From positions 1 through 64,000 of the forward strand of contig NZ_FNRD01000011.1 in NCBI RefSeq assembly GCF_900107635.1: a DNA stretch of 64,000 nucleotides, written 5' to 3'. Each line of letters starts with the position of its first letter. The stretch's first letter is position 1. The stretch comes from Flavobacterium gillisiae. GTDB lineage: Bacteria; Bacteroidota; Bacteroidia; Flavobacteriales; Flavobacteriaceae. Below, one piece after another: positions 1 to 7,605 of this stretch. The notes beneath the pieces were generated by a model, which did not search any database, had not been told where the DNA came from, and was given only the letters and a program-made list of their open reading frames with translations. The position numbers and the translations under genes were made by a program.

Positions 1-17
1 ACGTTATTTTTTTCTCG

Positions 18-50
18 CCAGTTTGCTTGATTCTTCGCAATGATTGGGAG
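18..50 (+). repeat. Dispersed repeat R1, copy a (diverged)
   Basis: A variant of the element whose core is gattgcttcattcttcgcaa. Other copies lie at 219-250, 2624-2655, 3019-3050 and 3154-3182. This copy differs from the core at several positions. Confidence 0.7.
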
Positions 51-108
51 AAGGTGGAAAAGGTAAGGGGATGGGTGTTTTTTAATTTTTTCCCCCTCCC
101 TAAAGGGT

Positions 109-264
109 GAAATTAAAAAAGGGGACTGATTATTTCAACGAGTTATCTTTCTAAAAAAAAAACAGAGGTCTCCCTTTAGGGCTGGGGTAAACCTCTGTTT
201 TTTTTATTTTTTCCCCCTCCAGATTGCTTCATTCTTCGCAATGACTGGGTGAAATTAAAAAAGG
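109..264 (+). repeat. Left arm of direct repeat bracketing the cassette
   Basis: The order gaaattaaaaaa, gattatttcaacgagttatc, poly-A, acagaggtctccctttaggg, T-rich tract, R1 core, gaaattaaaaa is repeated almost unchanged at 3051-3197. The arms are in the same orientation and about 2.9 kb apart. The DUF5675 cassette lies between them. Confidence 0.8.
161..199 (+). terminator. Terminator-like hairpin in the left repeat arm
   Basis: AACAGAGGT (161-169) pairs with ACCTCTGTT (191-199) and is followed by a T-run. The matching hairpin in the right arm (3102-3139) is degraded, reading AACAGAGGT against ACCGCGGTT. It may be a terminator carried as part of the repeat. Confidence 0.5.
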
Positions 265-430
265 GAGTATTGATTGTTTTTTGACGTTTTAAATTTGAGG
301 GTGATTTTGACGATGGATTTTCTTTTGAGTAGTGGTTCGTTATTTGAACTACTGGTTGAACTAGTTATTGAACTGGTATTGCTTTATTGTGGAAGTATAT
401 GAGGCTTTTCTTGAATGGCCTTTTAAACTC

Positions 431-634
431 TTATCCGATTATACAACGTAAAACATGTTCCATTTGAAGCCCTGAATACACACAAAATTCCTCAATTGAA
501 ATTAGTTGGTGTGGTTCTTTATTCAAGTTGGTTTTGATTTTATTCAAATACAACCTTGCTTGTCGGTATGTTTTACCAGTAATCCGTTGTACATCTTTTG
601 GATAAATACATACCCTGACGTTACTTGCAATCAC
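431..634 (-). CDS. Small HTH-like hypothetical protein
   Basis: This 67-residue protein has the pattern RITGKTYRQARLYL followed by ISIEEFCVYSGL. That resembles the paired-helix arrangement of small DNA-binding proteins in Bacteroidetes, in which a 'ditGks.rqA' helix pair precedes an 'eeFc.y.g' segment. I recognise no named family. It is divergent from the cassette starting at 904, with 269 bp between them, which would suit a local regulator. It could also simply be an unrelated conserved small protein. Function is inferred from position and helix pattern only. Confidence 0.55.
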   Translation of the reverse strand: MIASNVRVCIYPKDVQRITGKTYRQARLYLNKIKTNLNKEPHQLISIEEFCVYSGLQMEHVLRCIIG

Positions 635-903
635 ACTTTTTGTTTTTAATCTATTATCTACTCTTATTTTTCTTATTTGCTTCTATAAGGAAGTTTTAGT
701 TTGTAAAGTTATGAAAATTAGTCGGTTACTAATTGACTAAAGTAGGTAATTATGTGCTTTATAGTACCGTTTTTGACCGTTGCTTTTTGAAATGTCGATT
801 AGTTAATGGAATCTTTGTTTGAAATCATTGAAGATTTAGTTGCAACGAATATTCGGAATGAGGGAGTAGTTGGATTATTTTAAACTTAAATTTTGTAGAA
901 ATT

Positions 904-1659
904 ATGGCAAGACAGAAAGGCATAATTAAATTAAAAGGTACTATCGGGGATATTACTTTTTACAAAACCAAGGACGGGCATTTGGCTCGGGAGAAAGGTG
1001 GCATTGAAGCGAGTAGAATTGCGAACGATCCAGCGTTTCAGCGAACGAGGGAGAATGGTGCTGAATTTGGCAGAGCAGGGAAGGCGGGGAAAACTTTGCG
1101 AACTGCTTTGCGAACATTGCTTTTGAATTCTGCAGACAGCAGAATGGTGAGTCGATTGACCCAGAGCATGATTAAAGTGATCCAAGCTGATTTAGTTAAT
1201 GAACGTGGATTGCGTAATGTAATTGATGGTGAGGCGGAATTGCTTGTGGGCTTTGAGTTTAACATTAGAGGCAAATTGGGAACCAGTTTGTTTGCGCCTT
1301 TTGTTGGGACAATTGATCGAGCTAGCGGTGAAGTTTCGGTTGATGTGGCATCATTTATTCCAGCTAACATGATTGCAGCTCCAGGAGGGACTAGTCATTT
1401 TAAAATTATTTCGGCAGGTGCTGCAATTAATTTTGAAGCTGAAACTTTTGAAGTAGCGACTTCGGAGACTGTTATCTTTCCGTGGGACAACACGCCCACC
1501 GTCGCAATCAACCATTTGAATGCGGTCAGTCCGAACAGTGTCAGTCCGTTGTTTTTGGCACTTGGAGTTGAGTATTTTCAAGAAGTTAATGGAAGGATGT
1601 ATCCGTTGAAAAATGGTTCTTACAATCCATTGGCTTTGATTTTAGTAAACGGATTGTAA
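904..1659 (+). CDS. Conserved hypothetical protein, first gene of the DUF5675 cassette
   Basis: A 251-residue protein with no signal peptide and no membrane segment. The N-terminus (about residues 1-50) is rich in glycine and charged residues, with a G-IGD-TFYK segment and an FQRTREN motif. The remainder is mixed alpha/beta with many small residues. It is faintly like the DUF6266 type of Bacteroidetes protein, but I cannot assign it. It ends one base before the DUF5675 gene (stop at 1657-1659, next start at 1661), so the two are almost certainly cotranscribed. The ATG at 904 leads directly into the conserved-looking N-terminus. Confidence 0.7.
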   Translation: MARQKGIIKLKGTIGDITFYKTKDGHLAREKGGIEASRIANDPAFQRTRENGAEFGRAGKAGKTLRTALRTLLLNSADSRMVSRLTQSMIKVIQADLVNERGLRNVIDGEAELLVGFEFNIRGKLGTSLFAPFVGTIDRASGEVSVDVASFIPANMIAAPGGTSHFKIISAGAAINFEAETFEVATSETVIFPWDNTPTVAINHLNAVSPNSVSPLFLALGVEYFQEVNGRMYPLKNGSYNPLALILVNGL

Positions 1660-1660
1660 G

Positions 1661-2056
1661 ATGGTTTTAGTACTATCCAGAACTTATTTCCCTGATGGAA
1701 CAAATAGCAAACTCGAATGTGAGGGTAAATTTATTTGCAATACCATTGAATTGCCTTGGAAAAAGAATGAAACGAAGGTTTCCTGTATTCCGGAGGGGAA
1801 ATATTTTATCAGAAAACGTTACAGTAACAAATTCAAGTGGCATTTGGAGGTTATGAATGTTGAAAGCAGAAAGTTTATTCTGATTCATCCTGCGAACAAT
1901 GCCCTTTTAGAATTAAATGGCTGTATAGCTCCCGTAACTCAATTTTCAGGACCTGGTTTGGGTCTGATGTCACGAAAAGCATTTTATAAATTGAAAGAGT
2001 CGATTTATAAAGTTTTAGATCGTGATGAGGAAGTTAGTCTAATTGTTCAATCTTGA
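1661..2056 (+). CDS. DUF5675 family protein
   Basis: This 131-residue protein has the layout I associate with DUF5675: an N-terminal beta segment, ELPWK at about 31-35, CIPEGKY at about 41-47, then FILIHPAN and LNGCIAP. The spacing of a histidine (IHPAN) followed by a glycine-cysteine (NGC) recalls the HG...GC signature of L,D-transpeptidases (YkuD), but that resemblance is only by eye. No signal peptide is visible. It sits between an unknown protein and two small membrane proteins in a tight operon. A role in cell-wall chemistry or in lysis is a hypothesis; the family itself has no established function that I know of. Confidence 0.75.
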   Translation: MVLVLSRTYFPDGTNSKLECEGKFICNTIELPWKKNETKVSCIPEGKYFIRKRYSNKFKWHLEVMNVESRKFILIHPANNALLELNGCIAPVTQFSGPGLGLMSRKAFYKLKESIYKVLDRDEEVSLIVQS

Positions 2057-2087
2057 TTCCCTAACGGGAATAAAAAAAAGTAAAATT

Positions 2088-2342
2088 ATGAATATAGTAA
2101 AAAGAGCGAAAGCTCCAACGCCAAAATTTTTCAAAGTGCTTCGAAATATTGGATTGGCGTTGGCCGCAGTTGGTGGAACTATTTTGGCCGCGCCCATCGC
2201 ATTGCCTACTTTAGTGGGTTCTGTTGGTGGTTATTTAGCTGTTGCTGGAGGTGTGCTTTCGGCAATAAGTCAGATTACAACCAGTTATGACGATGCTCTT
2301 AGTCCTTCGACTGGGATTAGGAGAGCTGGCAGTAAAGTGTAG
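2088..2342 (+). CDS. Small hydrophobic protein with two membrane segments
   Basis: I chose the ATG at 2088, 31 bases after the DUF5675 stop, giving 84 residues. An upstream in-frame TTG overlaps the previous gene and is unlikely. The protein has a basic N-terminus (VKRAKAP) and two glycine/alanine-rich hydrophobic stretches at roughly 20-40 and 43-65 (AAVGGTILAAPIALP, GGYLAVAGGVLSAIS), then a polar tail. Size and topology are holin-like, but no family is recognised. Confidence 0.6.
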   Translation: MNIVKRAKAPTPKFFKVLRNIGLALAAVGGTILAAPIALPTLVGSVGGYLAVAGGVLSAISQITTSYDDALSPSTGIRRAGSKV

Positions 2343-2348
2343 TTGTCA

Positions 2349-2525
2349 ATGCATATTGATATTTCCACCAAAATAAATACTGCAGGCGGTATCTTTTTGA
2401 GTATTGTGCCGAATTTGTATTCGGAAGACATTTTCAAAACTGTTGTTTTGGCTGCTATTGGCGCCACAGTCAGTTTTATAGTATCGATGCTACTCAAATT
2501 TTTAATTAAGAAGCGCAAACCTTAG
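2349..2525 (+). CDS. Small single-span membrane protein
   Basis: I took the ATG at 2349, six bases after the previous stop, rather than the TTG at 2343. It encodes 58 residues. One hydrophobic span (about residues 28-51) is followed by a KKRKP tail, which predicts a short cytoplasmic C-terminus. It is the last gene of the cassette and is followed by a good terminator at 2560. No family is recognised. Its position after another small membrane protein and DUF5675 suggests that the two membrane proteins act together. Confidence 0.55.
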   Translation: MHIDISTKINTAGGIFLSIVPNLYSEDIFKTVVLAAIGATVSFIVSMLLKFLIKKRKP

Positions 2526-2559
2526 TTTGACTTGAGACGCTCTTGAGTTAGCTACAACG

Positions 2560-2590
2560 AAGTCCAGACCATTAGGTTTGGGCTTTTTTG
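2560..2590 (+). terminator. Rho-independent terminator of the DUF5675 cassette
   Basis: AAGTCCAGACC (2560-2570) pairs with GGTTTGGGCTT (2575-2585) around a four-base loop, using two G-U pairs. A T-run follows. It lies 35 bases after the last cassette stop codon. Confidence 0.7.
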
Positions 2591-2623
2591 TTTTTTGTAG
2601 ACTTTTTTTAATTTTTTTCCCAA

Positions 2624-2655
2624 CCAGATTGCTTCATTCTTCGCAATGACTGGGA
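2624..2655 (+). repeat. Dispersed repeat R1, copy c
   Basis: Core gattgcttcattcttcgcaa followed by tgactgggagaaatt, matching the copy at 219-250. Confidence 0.75.
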
Positions 2656-3018
2656 GAAATTAAAAAAGGGAAAGGAACGGATGCTTCACTTGCGATTGCA
2701 AATTGTTTTTTGAATTACTATTTTACTTTTTTCCTTGATGAAAAAAGTAACAAAAAATTATTCATGCTTTATTATTGTTTTTTGGTATTCATGAATCTTC
2801 GATTTCACTGCCTGAAAATTTAAAACTCAAAAACTACCTCAAAACGCCGTTCCGCGCCCCGAGCCGTTCGCCTTTCAGGCTCAACTCGCGGAGCGCTGCC
2901 ACTTTGTTTTTTCGTTGTTTTTTACGTTTTTAATTTAAGGGCGGTTCTAATCCATACGTTTTTATTCGAAGGGATATGCGGTTTGTTATGGGGTTGTTTT
3001 TTTTAATTTTTTCCGCAA

Positions 3019-3050
3019 CCAGATTGTTTCATTCTTCGCAATGACTGGGA
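3019..3050 (+). repeat. Dispersed repeat R1, copy d
   Basis: Same core with one change (gattgtttc). It lies directly before the right arm of the long repeat. Confidence 0.75.
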
Positions 3051-3197
3051 GAAATTAAAAAAGAGGACTGATTATTTCAACGAGTTATCTTTCTAAAAAA
3101 AAACAGAGGTCTCCCTTTAGGGCAGGGGTAAACCGCGGTTCATTTTTCCCCTTCAGATTGCTTCATTCTTCGCAATGACTGGAGGAAATTAAAAAGG
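3051..3197 (+). repeat. Right arm of direct repeat bracketing the cassette
   Basis: Matches 109-264 in order and orientation, including gattatttcaacgagttatc and ctccctttaggg, and ends in another R1 copy. Small deletions and a degraded hairpin distinguish it from the left arm. Confidence 0.8.
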
Positions 3198-3205
3198 CAA
3201 TGATT

Positions 3206-3946
3206 TTAGCCCACCTTAAAAAACTGATTATTCACTATCGCTTCTTTTAGTGGTGCAAAATCTTTTAGTTTTATTTTTTGGTCGAAAGCTTTAATGTGAT
3301 TGTCATGATGCACATCAGAACCTACGTAGCTGTACATTCCTTTTGCTAGTAGTTGCTCTGCAATTTTTGTGATTTGGGGCCCGTAATAACCCACTACCGA
3401 CAATAAATTGAGCTGAAATAGACATCCCGCTCTTTTTAGTTTGACATATTCATTAAAATTGTTGTGGTAAAATAAATAACGTTCGGGATGCGCTAATACC
3501 GGAATATACCCTGCTACCTGCAAGTCAAAGAGTATGGAATACAACTGAATGGGCGCATTGATGTATGACATTTCGACCAAGACATAGTTGTCTTTTAAGG
3601 TCAATAAATCATGGGATTGAAAAAGCCGTACAAACTGATCATCCATTAGGTACTCTGCTGCAGCTTGAAAGGGAATTGTAATATTGTTGTTTTCAAGTTG
3701 CTGTATTGTTTCTATTTTTTTAGACAGTATTCCTTCATGGGTGTTCTCCCAAACGTGCTGAATAATATGAGGAGTAGTGATGAACTGTGTTACTCCAAAA
3801 CGGTGAAGCGCCAGGGTAAGTCTTAAAGTATCTTCAAATGTTCTTGCACCGTCATCAATTCCTGGTAATAAATGGGAATGAATGTCGATATGACCTTCTG
3901 GGATGAGGTCTTTTAAAACTGGCTTATTTTTGGAAAAGAAAAACAC
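3206..3946 (-). CDS. CpsB/YwqE-type tyrosine-protein phosphatase (PHP domain)
   Basis: A metal-dependent phosphatase of the PHP superfamily. Family members dephosphorylate the bacterial tyrosine kinases that control capsule or exopolysaccharide synthesis. Visible motifs are HIDIHSHLLPGIDDG (metal-binding H-x-H), TTPH, HPERY and GSDVHHD, in family order. I chose a GTG start at 3946 because it gives an N-terminus MFFFSKNKPVLKDLIP of the type seen in flavobacterial relatives, and 246 residues. A TTG 36 bases upstream is the only longer option. It lies at the edge of the polysaccharide locus, divergent from wzm. The usual partner kinase (Wzc) is not in the window. Confidence 0.88.
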   Translation of the reverse strand: MFFFSKNKPVLKDLIPEGHIDIHSHLLPGIDDGARTFEDTLRLTLALHRFGVTQFITTPHIIQHVWENTHEGILSKKIETIQQLENNNITIPFQAAAEYLMDDQFVRLFQSHDLLTLKDNYVLVEMSYINAPIQLYSILFDLQVAGYIPVLAHPERYLFYHNNFNEYVKLKRAGCLFQLNLLSVVGYYGPQITKIAEQLLAKGMYSYVGSDVHHDNHIKAFDQKIKLKDFAPLKEAIVNNQFFKVG

Positions 3947-4386
3947 TACTTCGTTATTAAAAATGATGCGGTAAAGTAACAAAATTTTAGGTGGTAGTTC
4001 GTATAAAAATCACAGTTTAACGGATTTAAAATCAAAAGTACACAGTAATAGTCATTTAATAGAAGAGTTTTTGTTGTCCTAAGTTTTGATATTAGTGTAT
4101 CATGTGGCTTTTAAGATATGCGATCCGAGAGAAGTGGTTCTAAATTTGTATAATAGAAGAGCTTTTGTTCTGTTGAATTATTTTGTGAATCGAATACAAT
4201 ACTGTTTTTAAAAACGATTTCAATTTTATGTTTTAATGTGTTAAAGTCCATGTTTCACAATTACTAATCTAAAATAAAACACAATATTTGGAACGAAATG
4301 TTATATTTGTGAGTTAAGAGTACCACGAAGCTGAAAAACGTAAATAACAAAGATTTAACCTAGGAGTAGCCGCTTAGCATACAGAC
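3947..4386. other. Divergent intergenic region upstream of the polysaccharide operon
   Basis: No coding sequence is supported in these 440 bases between the divergent phosphatase and wzm genes. The only clear signal is a TATATTTG at 4302-4309 that could be the -7 element for the wzm operon. That would give a leader of about 75 bases before the start at 4387. Confidence 0.6.
4302..4309 (+). promoter_or_regulatory. Possible promoter -7 element for the wzm operon
   Basis: TATATTTG matches the Bacteroidetes TAnnTTTG consensus. No TTG at the standard 17-23 base distance is present; the nearest TTTG (4287-4290) is only 11 bases upstream, so the call is weak. Confidence 0.4.
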
Positions 4387-5256
4387 ATGGATAGCCAGGA
4401 AAATACAGATAACAATTGGTTGTTTGAGATAACGCCAAAAAACAAGTTCTTCTCCCTTAATCTAAAGGAAGTATGGCAATATAGAGATTTGCTACTTCTT
4501 TTCGTAAAGAGAGATGTGGTGACTGTATATAAGCAAACCGTTTTAGGGCCTCTGTGGTATTTAATTCAACCTTTATTCACCTCGATTACCTTTACAATCA
4601 TTTTTAATAATTTGGCAGGTATCAGTACTGGAACCGTGCCTCCATTTTTATTTAATCTGGTAGGGATAACTGTTTGGAATTATTTTACGGCCTGTCTTAC
4701 AGGAACGTCTAATACTTTCGGCGCTAATGCCGGAATTTTTGGTAAAGTGTATTTCCCTAGGTTGATAGTGCCTATTTCTATCGTGATTTCTAATTTGATT
4801 AAATTTGGAATCCAGTTCCTCATCTTTATCGCTTTTTACATTTATTATTACGCTCAAGGAGCTGCTATAAGTTTGAATGCCGCTGCGGCGCTCTTTCCAT
4901 TACTGATTGTCCTGATGGGCGTTTTAGGGTTGGGAATGGGAATGTTCATTTCGTCCTTAGTGACCAAGTACAGGGATTTTACTTATCTAATTAGTTTTGG
5001 TGTGCAATTACTGATGTATTTATCTGCAGTGATGTATCCTATGGCGTTAATTAAAGAAAAAATACCCAGTTATGGCTGGCTGGTTCAATATAATCCATTA
5101 GCTTACGTTATAGAAACAGCACGTTATATGTTACTCAATGTGGGACAGATTTCTGTTTTTGGGTTGCTGTATACATTCACGGTAACGGTGATCGTGTTTT
5201 TAGTGGGGGTGTTGATTTTTAATAAAACGGAGAAAAGTTTTATAGATACAGTGTAG
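4387..5256 (+). CDS. wzm: ABC-2 type polysaccharide export permease (Wzm-like)
   Basis: Inner-membrane permease of an ABC transporter exporting a lipid-linked polysaccharide. The 289-residue protein has a cytoplasmic N-terminus ending in a conserved-type KRDVVTVYKQTVLGPLWYLIQP segment (about residues 39-60), then about six membrane spans. Length and hydropathy fit the ABC2_membrane family. Its ATPase partner is the Wzt-like protein at 7606, separated from it by gmd and fcl; Wzm and Wzt are usually adjacent. A gap of 278 bases carrying a GC-rich repeat follows it. Confidence 0.9.
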   Translation: MDSQENTDNNWLFEITPKNKFFSLNLKEVWQYRDLLLLFVKRDVVTVYKQTVLGPLWYLIQPLFTSITFTIIFNNLAGISTGTVPPFLFNLVGITVWNYFTACLTGTSNTFGANAGIFGKVYFPRLIVPISIVISNLIKFGIQFLIFIAFYIYYYAQGAAISLNAAAALFPLLIVLMGVLGLGMGMFISSLVTKYRDFTYLISFGVQLLMYLSAVMYPMALIKEKIPSYGWLVQYNPLAYVIETARYMLLNVGQISVFGLLYTFTVTVIVFLVGVLIFNKTEKSFIDTV

Positions 5257-5262
5257 TAATTC

Positions 5263-5293
5263 CTCCCCCCGGCCCCCTCCGAAGGAGGGGGAG
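5263..5293 (+). repeat. GC-rich palindromic repeat G1, left copy
   Basis: A 31-bp element with a CCCCCTCC/GGAGGGGG hairpin. Its reverse complement matches 45175-45205 at 30 of 31 positions. The two copies lie on either side of the polysaccharide locus in opposite orientation. Confidence 0.8.
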
Positions 5294-5534
5294 TCGATGC
5301 GAAGTCTTGTCATGGCAAAGAGTAGTGTAGAATAGATAAAATAAAGTAGCAGCTGTTGTCAATAAAATGGGACTCAGGATGCGTAGCCGTGGACAGGTTT
5401 TAGGTAATTCATGGTTTGTTGAGTAGAAAATACGCAGCTTCAATTCAGCTAAGCATATAAGGTATTGAAGGTGTTCAAACCTTTATTTTTGAAGTGATAG
5501 TAAAAGATTCATTCGAAATGGAAAAAGATAAAAA

Positions 5535-6623
5535 ATGAAAACAGCATTAATTACAGGTGTTACGGGGCAAGACGGTTCTTATCTCGCAGAATTTTTACTT
5601 TCAAAAGGATATACCGTTCATGGAATTAAAAGAAGAGCTTCCTCCTTTAATACTGAAAGAATAGACCACCTTTATCAAGATCCACATGCAGAAAATCAAA
5701 AATTTATTTTGCATTATGGTGATTTGAGTGATGCTACTAATTTAATTAAAATCATTCAAGAGACCCAACCTGACGAAATATATAATCTCGGGGCAATGAG
5801 TCATGTTAAAGTTAGTTTTGATATCCCAGAGTACACCGCAAATACGGATGGGATAGGAGCACTTCGTCTTTTGGATGCTATTCGCGTTTTAGGTTTAGAG
5901 AAAAAAACAAAAATATACCAAGCTTCAACTTCTGAAATGTATGGTTTGGTTCAAGAAGTACCGCAGTCAGAAACGACTCCTTTTTATCCAAGGTCTCCTT
6001 ATGCTGTTGCAAAAATGTATGCTTATTGGATTACGGTTAACTATCGGGAAGCTTATGGAATGTTTGCTTGCAACGGGATTTTATTTAATCACGAAAGTCC
6101 AATGCGAGGAGAAACATTTGTCACTAGAAAGATTACTCGAGGAATTGCTCAGATGGCTCTTGGATTAGAGAAAACCCTTTATATGGGTAATATTGACTCT
6201 CAACGAGACTGGGGACATGCTAAAGATTATGTCGAGGCCATGTGGTTAGTTTTGCAACACGATAAACCGGAAGATTTTGTAATCGCGACTGGAATTACCA
6301 CTAGAGTTAGGGATTTTATTATTATGGCATTTAATGAAGTGGGTGTGACACTTGCTTTTAATGGAGAAGGAATAGATGAAGTTGGTGTTGTTGTTTCCTC
6401 TTCTAATGCTGAGTTTTCATTCGAAATAGGGCAAAAAGTAATTCAAATTGATCCCGCTTATTTTCGTCCTACGGAGGTTGATTTGCTCATAGGTGACAGT
6501 ACGAAAGCCAAAACTAAATTAGGCTGGCAGCCAAAATATACGTTAGAGATGTTAGTTAAAGAAATGGTTCAAGCAGATGTAGAACTATTTAAAAAAGAAA
6601 AATATCTTAAAAACTATAAATAA
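5535..6623 (+). CDS. gmd: GDP-mannose 4,6-dehydratase
   Basis: First step from GDP-mannose toward GDP-L-fucose, making GDP-4-keto-6-deoxymannose in the cytoplasm. The 362-residue extended SDR shows the NAD(P)-binding GVTGQDG (residues 8-14), the STSEMYG catalytic region (about 131-137), and the Tyr156-x3-Lys160 pair (YAVAK). [15 protein letters not shown] is the typical substrate-binding stretch. It lies 13 bases before fcl, which completes the pathway, so the two are cotranscribed. The internal region at about residues 270-300 is slightly longer than in many homologues but not suspicious. Confidence 0.97.
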   Translation: MKTALITGVTGQDGSYLAEFLLSKGYTVHGIKRRASSFNTERIDHLYQDPHAENQKFILHYGDLSDATNLIKIIQETQPDEIYNLGAMSHVKVSFDIPEYTANTDGIGALRLLDAIRVLGLEKKTKIYQASTSEMYGLVQEVPQSETTPFYPRSPYAVAKMYAYWITVNYREAYGMFACNGILFNHESPMRGETFVTRKITRGIAQMALGLEKTLYMGNIDSQRDWGHAKDYVEAMWLVLQHDKPEDFVIATGITTRVRDFIIMAFNEVGVTLAFNGEGIDEVGVVVSSSNAEFSFEIGQKVIQIDPAYFRPTEVDLLIGDSTKAKTKLGWQPKYTLEMLVKEMVQADVELFKKEKYLKNYK

Positions 6624-6636
6624 GCAGCAGTAGGAT

Positions 6637-7557
6637 ATGGAATTCAATTCAAAAATATACGTGGCAGGACATCGCGGAATGGTGGGTAGTGCCCTTGTTG
6701 AAAACCTCGAAAGAAAAGGGTTTGTAAATATTATTACAAGAACTTCACAGGAATTGGATTTAACGAACCAACTGGCAGTGAAAACGTTTTTTGAATCTGA
6801 AAAGCCAGAATATGTTTTTTTGGCTGCAGCCAAAGTAGGAGGGATCGTAGCCAATGACACCTACAGTGCTGATTTTATTTATGAAAACATACTTATTCAG
6901 ACGCATGTAATTCATGAAAGTTATAAAAACAAGGTCAAAAAACTGCTTTTTTTAGGGTCGTCTTGTATCTATCCAAAATTAGCACCCCAGCCATTAAAAG
7001 AAGAATATCTTTTGACGGGTTTGTTAGAAGAAACGAATGAGTCTTATGCTATAGCAAAAATAGCGGGTATCAAGATGTGCGAAGCCTATCGAAAACAATA
7101 CGGATGTTCTTTCATTTCGGTAATGCCTTGTAATTTATATGGTTTTAATGATAATTATGACTTGCAAAACTCACATGTGATTCCGGCGCTACTCAGAAAA
7201 TTCCATGAAGCAAAAAACAGTAAATCGCCAGAGGTTATCGTTTGGGGAACGGGAACGCCATTGCGGGAATTTCTTCATGCCTCTCAAATGGCAGATGCCT
7301 GTGTATATTTAATGCAAAATTATGACGATGGTGGTTTTGTAAATGTGGGTTCTGGTAGCGAAATAAGTATTGGCGACTTGGCTAATATGGTTAAAGAGAT
7401 TGTAGGTTTTCAAGGAGAAATTATTTTTGACACTACAAAACCTGATGGAACACCAAGAAAGATTATGGACGTATCCAGACTTAGCTCACTAGGGTGGGAA
7501 AATTCGATTGCGCTGAAACAAGGAATCGAAAAAGTGTACAAAGAAAAATTTTTGTAA
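6637..7557 (+). CDS. fcl: GDP-L-fucose synthase
   Basis: Epimerase/reductase that converts GDP-4-keto-6-deoxymannose to GDP-L-fucose with NADPH. The 306-residue protein carries the Rossmann motif GHRGMVG (11-17), the SSCIYP segment and the catalytic Tyr137-x3-Lys141 (ESYAIAK). The PLREFLHASQMADAC stretch is characteristic of the family. It follows gmd directly and precedes wzt by 48 bases. Together with gmd it indicates that fucose, or a 6-deoxyhexose derived from GDP-fucose, is part of the exported glycan. Confidence 0.97.
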   Translation: MEFNSKIYVAGHRGMVGSALVENLERKGFVNIITRTSQELDLTNQLAVKTFFESEKPEYVFLAAAKVGGIVANDTYSADFIYENILIQTHVIHESYKNKVKKLLFLGSSCIYPKLAPQPLKEEYLLTGLLEETNESYAIAKIAGIKMCEAYRKQYGCSFISVMPCNLYGFNDNYDLQNSHVIPALLRKFHEAKNSKSPEVIVWGTGTPLREFLHASQMADACVYLMQNYDDGGFVNVGSGSEISIGDLANMVKEIVGFQGEIIFDTTKPDGTPRKIMDVSRLSSLGWENSIALKQGIEKVYKEKFL

Positions 7558-7605
7558 ATCTTGAAACTTACATTCCAGAACCGTTAAAACGCGATAAACA
7601 AAACA

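Larger units (their letters stand above)
1..430. other. Repeat-rich intergenic region left of the DUF5675 cassette
   Basis: I see no gene here. The stretch holds two copies of a short dispersed element (18-50 and 219-250), a terminator-like hairpin (161-199), and the left arm of a longer direct repeat (109-264) that recurs at 3051-3197. A further weak match, gttttttgacgttttaaa at about 269 versus gttttttacgtttttaat at about 2918, also flanks the same cassette. Confidence 0.7.
2526..3205. other. Repeat-rich intergenic region right of the cassette
   Basis: No gene is supported. It contains the cassette terminator, R1 copies at 2624-2655, 3019-3050 and 3154-3182, and the right arm of the bracketing repeat. 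A short GC-rich patch at about 2843-2900 (gttccgcgccccgagccgtt and on) contrasts strongly with the AT-rich surroundings and is probably another dispersed repeat. Confidence 0.7.

Noticed and set aside
904..2525. Cassette considered as a prophage remnant
   Set aside because: No integrase, terminase, capsid or tail gene is recognisable. DUF5675 also occurs in phages as I recall, but that alone does not support the call.
2843..2900. GC-rich patch considered as a gene fragment or RNA
   Set aside because: No continuous frame with family resemblance and no stable structure I could verify; more likely a dispersed repeat.
18..3182. Recurring ~30-bp elements considered as a CRISPR array
   Set aside because: The copies are irregularly spaced (hundreds to thousands of bases), lack spacers of uniform length, and no cas gene is present.
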